Shown here: in pieces, positions 60,336 through 64,000 of the stretch
How positions within the stretch are numbered: the stretch's first letter is position 1
How the letters are laid out: every line of letters starts with the position of its first letter
Assembly: GCA_023055355.1 (NCBI GenBank)
Contig: JALJCS010000053.1
Coordinates: 1,126,501-1,190,500 of the forward strand
Source of the DNA: Agelaius tricolor
Lineage: Eukaryota; Chordata; Aves; Passeriformes; Icteridae
Length of the DNA: 64,000 nt
Direction: 5' to 3'
Notes under the pieces: generated by a model
What the model saw: only the letters and a program-made list of their open reading frames with translations
Told to the model about the DNA's origin: nothing
The model's database searches: none
Program-made: the position numbers and the translations under genes

Positions 60336-61014
60336 TGTCTTGGTTTGGAAAGACAGGTGTCTGCTAAGGAAGGCAGGAGCCTCCCCCGAAATGGAAAAAG
60401 TAAACCCCCTCCCCCTAAATTGTTATAATTTTGAAATTAAGGGGCTCTCCAGGCAAAGATATGGGAGCAGGAATAACAGTTCTTTATTAGGGAAGAAAAT
60501 AAATTTTAAAAAACAAACAAACAAACAAAAAGAAAAAAAAATTTAAAAACCCCAATGCATTAATACAAAACAACACTGACGGAGTCAGAACACAACCTGA
60601 CACCCTGTTGGTCAGGGGGTTGGTAGCAATCCAATTGAAATGGTGGCTGCCATCCTCCTGGAGAGGCACACATGGTTCTGCGGAAGCAGTGATCCTGTAG
60701 AAGGGTGTGATCTTCCTCTGAAGATCCAGAGGTGATGAAGATGGGCCTGGTCTTCCTCTGGGAATCCAGTGGAAAAGGCTGTCCTGGTGTCCCAAAATCT
60801 CAGCTTCTATCCAGTTGGGAATGCTTGGCTCCTCCCTCTGGGCAGAGCTTCTCACCATGTGGGATGATGTAATTTTATCAGTCCTGCTGTGGCACTCAGT
60901 GGCACATTAACAGAAGATGTTTCCCTGGAGGGAGGACTGGTTGTGGAAGAAATGAAGAAAACTGCTCAATTAACAGAAGATAACTGCTCCACATATAGGA
61001 ATAGAGTACACACA
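60336..61014 (-). mobile_element. Solo LTR, minus-sense, about 680 bp
   Basis: On the minus strand it begins about TGTGTGTAC at 61014 and ends CCAAACCAAGACA at 60336, with AATAAAGAACTG near 60485. It matches a passerine LTR type from memory. An A-rich AAAC-type expansion at about 60510-60545 lies inside it. The 5' edge is approximate and no clear target duplication is visible. Confidence 0.78.
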
Positions 61015-61034
61015 CCTATTTCCAACCTAAGACA

Positions 61035-61172
61035 CACATGAAGATGAGTGTGTGGCACTTGGGGACGTGGTTTAGTGATGGGCTAGGCTGTGCTGTGTTA
61101 ACAGTTGGAGCTGATGATTTCAGAGGGCTTTTCCTACCTGAACTGTTCTGTGATTCCCTGTATTCTGTGAAT
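61035..61172 (+). mobile_element. CR1 LINE 3' fragment
   Basis: Landmarks are TGGCACTTGGGGACGTGGTT, a diverged CAGTTGGAGCTGATGATTTC and a tail of GATTC/TTCTGTGA units. It is more diverged than the copy at 45855 and abuts the LTR on its left. Confidence 0.8.
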
Positions 61173-62826
61173 ACAGACACAGTGTGAGCATTCCTGCTGG
61201 CTACAGCTGCATCCAGCCCTGATAAAGGTATCACAAAACTCAGTTTCTCCATGCTGAGGTGACTTACTAAACCCCATTTTCACTATGGCTAAGCTTGGCT
61301 TAAAAAGGGACCCAACTGAACTTGGTGAAAAGGTTTGCTTCTAAATTTGTGGCAGTATTTTAACATCATGCTTCAGACCACTGAGATATGCCTTCCAGCA
61401 CTGCCTGTCATCTCTGGTGATCTTCTGGTAATTCTCCTTTGAATCCACTTTCACTTAAGGTTTATTCCCCTCTCTGCTTCTTCCCAGTAATCCCATTTCA
61501 TAATCCCTTCCATGACTGTTTGATTTGTATTGCCTCAAACCTCCCATAATCTTCTGCAAAGCAGCAATCAGACCTCTGCAGGCTTGTCCAACCCCGTTCT
61601 CTCTTCTGCCAAGCTGCAAACATCTCAAAAACACCCCTGTCCTTCCCTGCTCTTCCCAGACACGGTTCAGACAGAGCTGCACAGCCTGACGGAGGACAGC
61701 CAAATTGCACTGGTGCCGTGGAAAGGATTCCCAGCGCTGATTGCAGCATTGTAAACTTGAGGAAAGGTTTGGGAAACCTGTAACTGAAACCTGGCTCTGT
61801 GAAGCCTGTAACCCACACCCCATTGCCTTTAGGGAGATCAGGAGGACCTGACAGTAATTTCTGCTGCATTTCTGCTGATTTTTTCTCTATGTTGCCTCTG
61901 AGGCTCGGTAGTGAAAGACAGTTTTTAGTGTTTTATAGAAAAGTCTATACAAATTAGATTAGGGAAGTCCCTCTTCCACATGAGATGATGTGATGTACTC
62001 TCTGTACTCCCTCTTGGTGAAAATGGGGCTGCAGAATTTGAAGACCCTGACCAGAAGAGAATGAACTGTTTTACAAGCAGTAATTTTCCTGATTTGTGCC
62101 TCAGCAGCATGGATAAACCACTGGAGCTGTCTCTCTTTCCCAGGTTCTCCCAGGAGTGGGAAGAGCTGTGGCCAGGGGGCTGAACACCAGAATTTTGGCC
62201 ACAGCCCTGGCCCTGTGTTCCCAGCCCAGGGAAGGGACTACAGATCCAGCCCCCATTGCTCCCCTGGAGCATCACTGTGCTCCCAACAGCAGTTAGGAAA
62301 GATTTCTGCCTCATTTGAATAATGGGTTAATTAGTGCTCCTCTGTTTAAAATTGCTCTGTTTCCTAGTCCATCAAAGTCTGTGAAAGCTTTTCATGTGTT
62401 TTATGAGGATTAGGAGGCGGCATAATTTATATAAGATATGGAAAAATGGTACAGGAAAAGGAAGAAATTATTCCAGAATAGAAGCCATTAGCACAAACAG
62501 TAAAAATTACTTTCTTTTTTTTTTTTAAATAATCTATTTTAAGAATTCATATATGTATTTCTGGGCCTCATTCTCTCTCGTGGCACCATGCAGTGCCATG
62601 GCAGGACCCAGCCCCATGACAGGATGCCCTGGGCTTGTTGTGTAAAGCCTGGGGTGACCTGGAAGCATTCTCCACCTGCAGGGCAGGTGAAAACTGTCAG
62701 GAAACATCTGTTGGTGGGGATGGTCAGCTCCATGAGTTTGTTCTGCAGCAGCTTCAGCAGAAGAGAGGAGGAGGAGCTCTGTTTGAAGGGACTCTGTAGG
62801 TGGTGCAGAGAGCGCATCTACATCTT

Positions 62827-62853
62827 TCTTTTTTTTTTTTTTTTTTTTTTTTC
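62827..62853. repeat. Poly-T tract, about 24-27 T
   Basis: This is a homopolymer run in intergenic sequence. A shorter T run lies at about 62515-62526. Confidence 0.9.
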
Positions 62854-63261
62854 CCTGAGAAATAAGTGGAGATAAATAATTCATCAGGAGAAACAGCACA
62901 GAGAGTTGAATTTGTTGCCATTCCTCACAGAGCAGGCTGTTAAAACACATAGTACTTTCTGCCTGAGCCAGATGAAAACTTATTGTCTAAATGCACGAAA
63001 ACATATTAGGAATCCAAGCAGGGTTTCTTTGCATGGAAACAACTGTGGGTGAAGACAATAAAATGTTATGTTGTAGGAAACAAATTCATGAGGTCTTTAC
63101 ATAAATGAGAATTAGCTGGTTGAGGCTGAGCACAGGCTGAATCCAAGCATTGCCCTCGGTCATCACTGTGAGTGCAGAGTCTCTGAACAGAGCAGGAGCC
63201 TCACTGCCTCTTCTGGCAGGGCAGGCTCTGCAAGGCAGGGAACAAACAGGAGAAGCACAGG

Positions 63262-63545
63262 ATCAATCATTCAGGTCAGAAAAATCCTCTAAGATTAGGT
63301 TGGAAAAGCGCTCCAAAATCAACCCAGCACTGCCAAGTCCACCACTAAGCCATATTCCCAAGCCACATATACATGTCTTTTAAATCCCTTCAGGAATGGC
63401 AACTCCACCCTGGGAAGCCTGTTCCAGCACTTGACGACACTTTGAATTGAAGAAATTTTTCCTAACATCCAAACTAAACTCCCCTGGAGCAACTTGAGGC
63501 CCTTTCCTCTTGTCCTCTTACTTGCAACTTCGGAGAAGATGCCAC
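63262..63545 (-). mobile_element. CR1 LINE 3' fragment
   Basis: The plus strand reads antisense CR1: ATTAGGTTGGAAAAGCGCTC, CAACCCAGCACTGCCAAGTC, CCTGGGAAGCCTGTTCCAGC, GAAATTTTTCCTAACATCC and CAACTTGAGGCCCTTTCCTC. It includes the 3' end of the element and breaks off near 63545. Confidence 0.88.
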
Positions 63546-64000
63546 GCAGGGGAAAGACCAAAAAGAGCAAAAGGCTCGTTGGAAGGCAGTGAGAACCCAG
63601 TATTGATAAGCACTGTTCTTTTTTAAAGTCTAGACACCGATATCACTAGAATTTCTATTAATTTGAACATTCATGATATGCATACTGGCCCTTCCCTGTA
63701 AAAAGTGATGCTTGTGGCAGACTCTTGGTGTGGGGCTATCACAGCTTCACCAGGACATGTGGGAGCCACTCGTGAAGACAAAAGAAGATGCTGGATGCTG
63801 ATTTGCCTCTGGGGATCTTTTGAACCAAAGTCCAAGCCACCCAAGCACATGGGAGCATGGGCTGTCATGTTGTCTTGTTTTAAGCCAAAACTTTAAAACC
63901 TGATGTAAATTTGCCTCATCTTGCCCATCAATGACATTTCAGTCAAACAGAAGTTTGTGGAAGTACCCTGATGTTGTATTTGTGGGGTGCCCTGTGGCAG

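Larger units (their letters stand above)
61173..64000. other. Intergenic to window end
   Basis: Only the poly-T runs and the CR1 fragment at 63262-63545 were identified. No PCSK1 exon was recognised. Confidence 0.6.

Overview
This window looks like bird nuclear DNA, most likely from a songbird. The minus strand carries a many-exon vertebrate gene with large introns. Non-coding sequence holds CR1 LINE tails and several endogenous-retrovirus LTRs of types I recognise from passerine genomes. Family names for the LTRs cannot be fixed without a repeat library. Nothing here is bacterial or plasmid-like.

The only protein-coding gene I can support is CAST (calpastatin, the specific inhibitor of calpains), on the minus strand. 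Its first coding exon lies at 39840-39869 inside a CpG-rich promoter block. Fifteen more exons run leftwards to 316-363, and the gene continues off the left edge. The 16 exons give 402 codons: the XL leader, the L domain, all of inhibitory domain 1 (subdomains A, B, C) and the first part of domain 2 (A and B, not C). Every exon is a whole number of codons and every intron is phase 0. Exons were found as open segments bounded by AG and GT on the minus strand, in the right order, matching human calpastatin block by block as I remember it.

Layout from left to right. 1-7331: densely packed exons 16 to 5. 7332-11635: intron 4, with half of a short dispersed repeat pair at each end. 11636-11695: exon 4. 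11696-27384: intron 3, holding two LTRs in inverted orientation (14281-15531). 27385-27456: exon 3. 27457-35000: intron 2, with A-rich tracts and an AT-rich LTR-like block. 35001-35066: exon 2. 35067-39839: intron 1. About 39690-40260: promoter and CpG island.

Upstream of CAST (40260-64000) I find no gene. This part holds a solo LTR in the same orientation as CAST, with a perfect oestrogen-response-element palindrome at its edge. It also holds a nested cluster of three LTRs with readable target-site duplications (48414-50350), a 217-nt pure pyrimidine tract, a 21-bp minisatellite, two more solo LTRs and four CR1 fragments. In mammals the neighbour on this side of CAST is PCSK1, but no PCSK1 exon was seen.

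I found no previously undescribed system. The observations most worth checking are the degenerate calpain-blocking motif in inhibitory domain 1, the ERE plus LTR just upstream of the CAST promoter, and the inverted LTR pairs.
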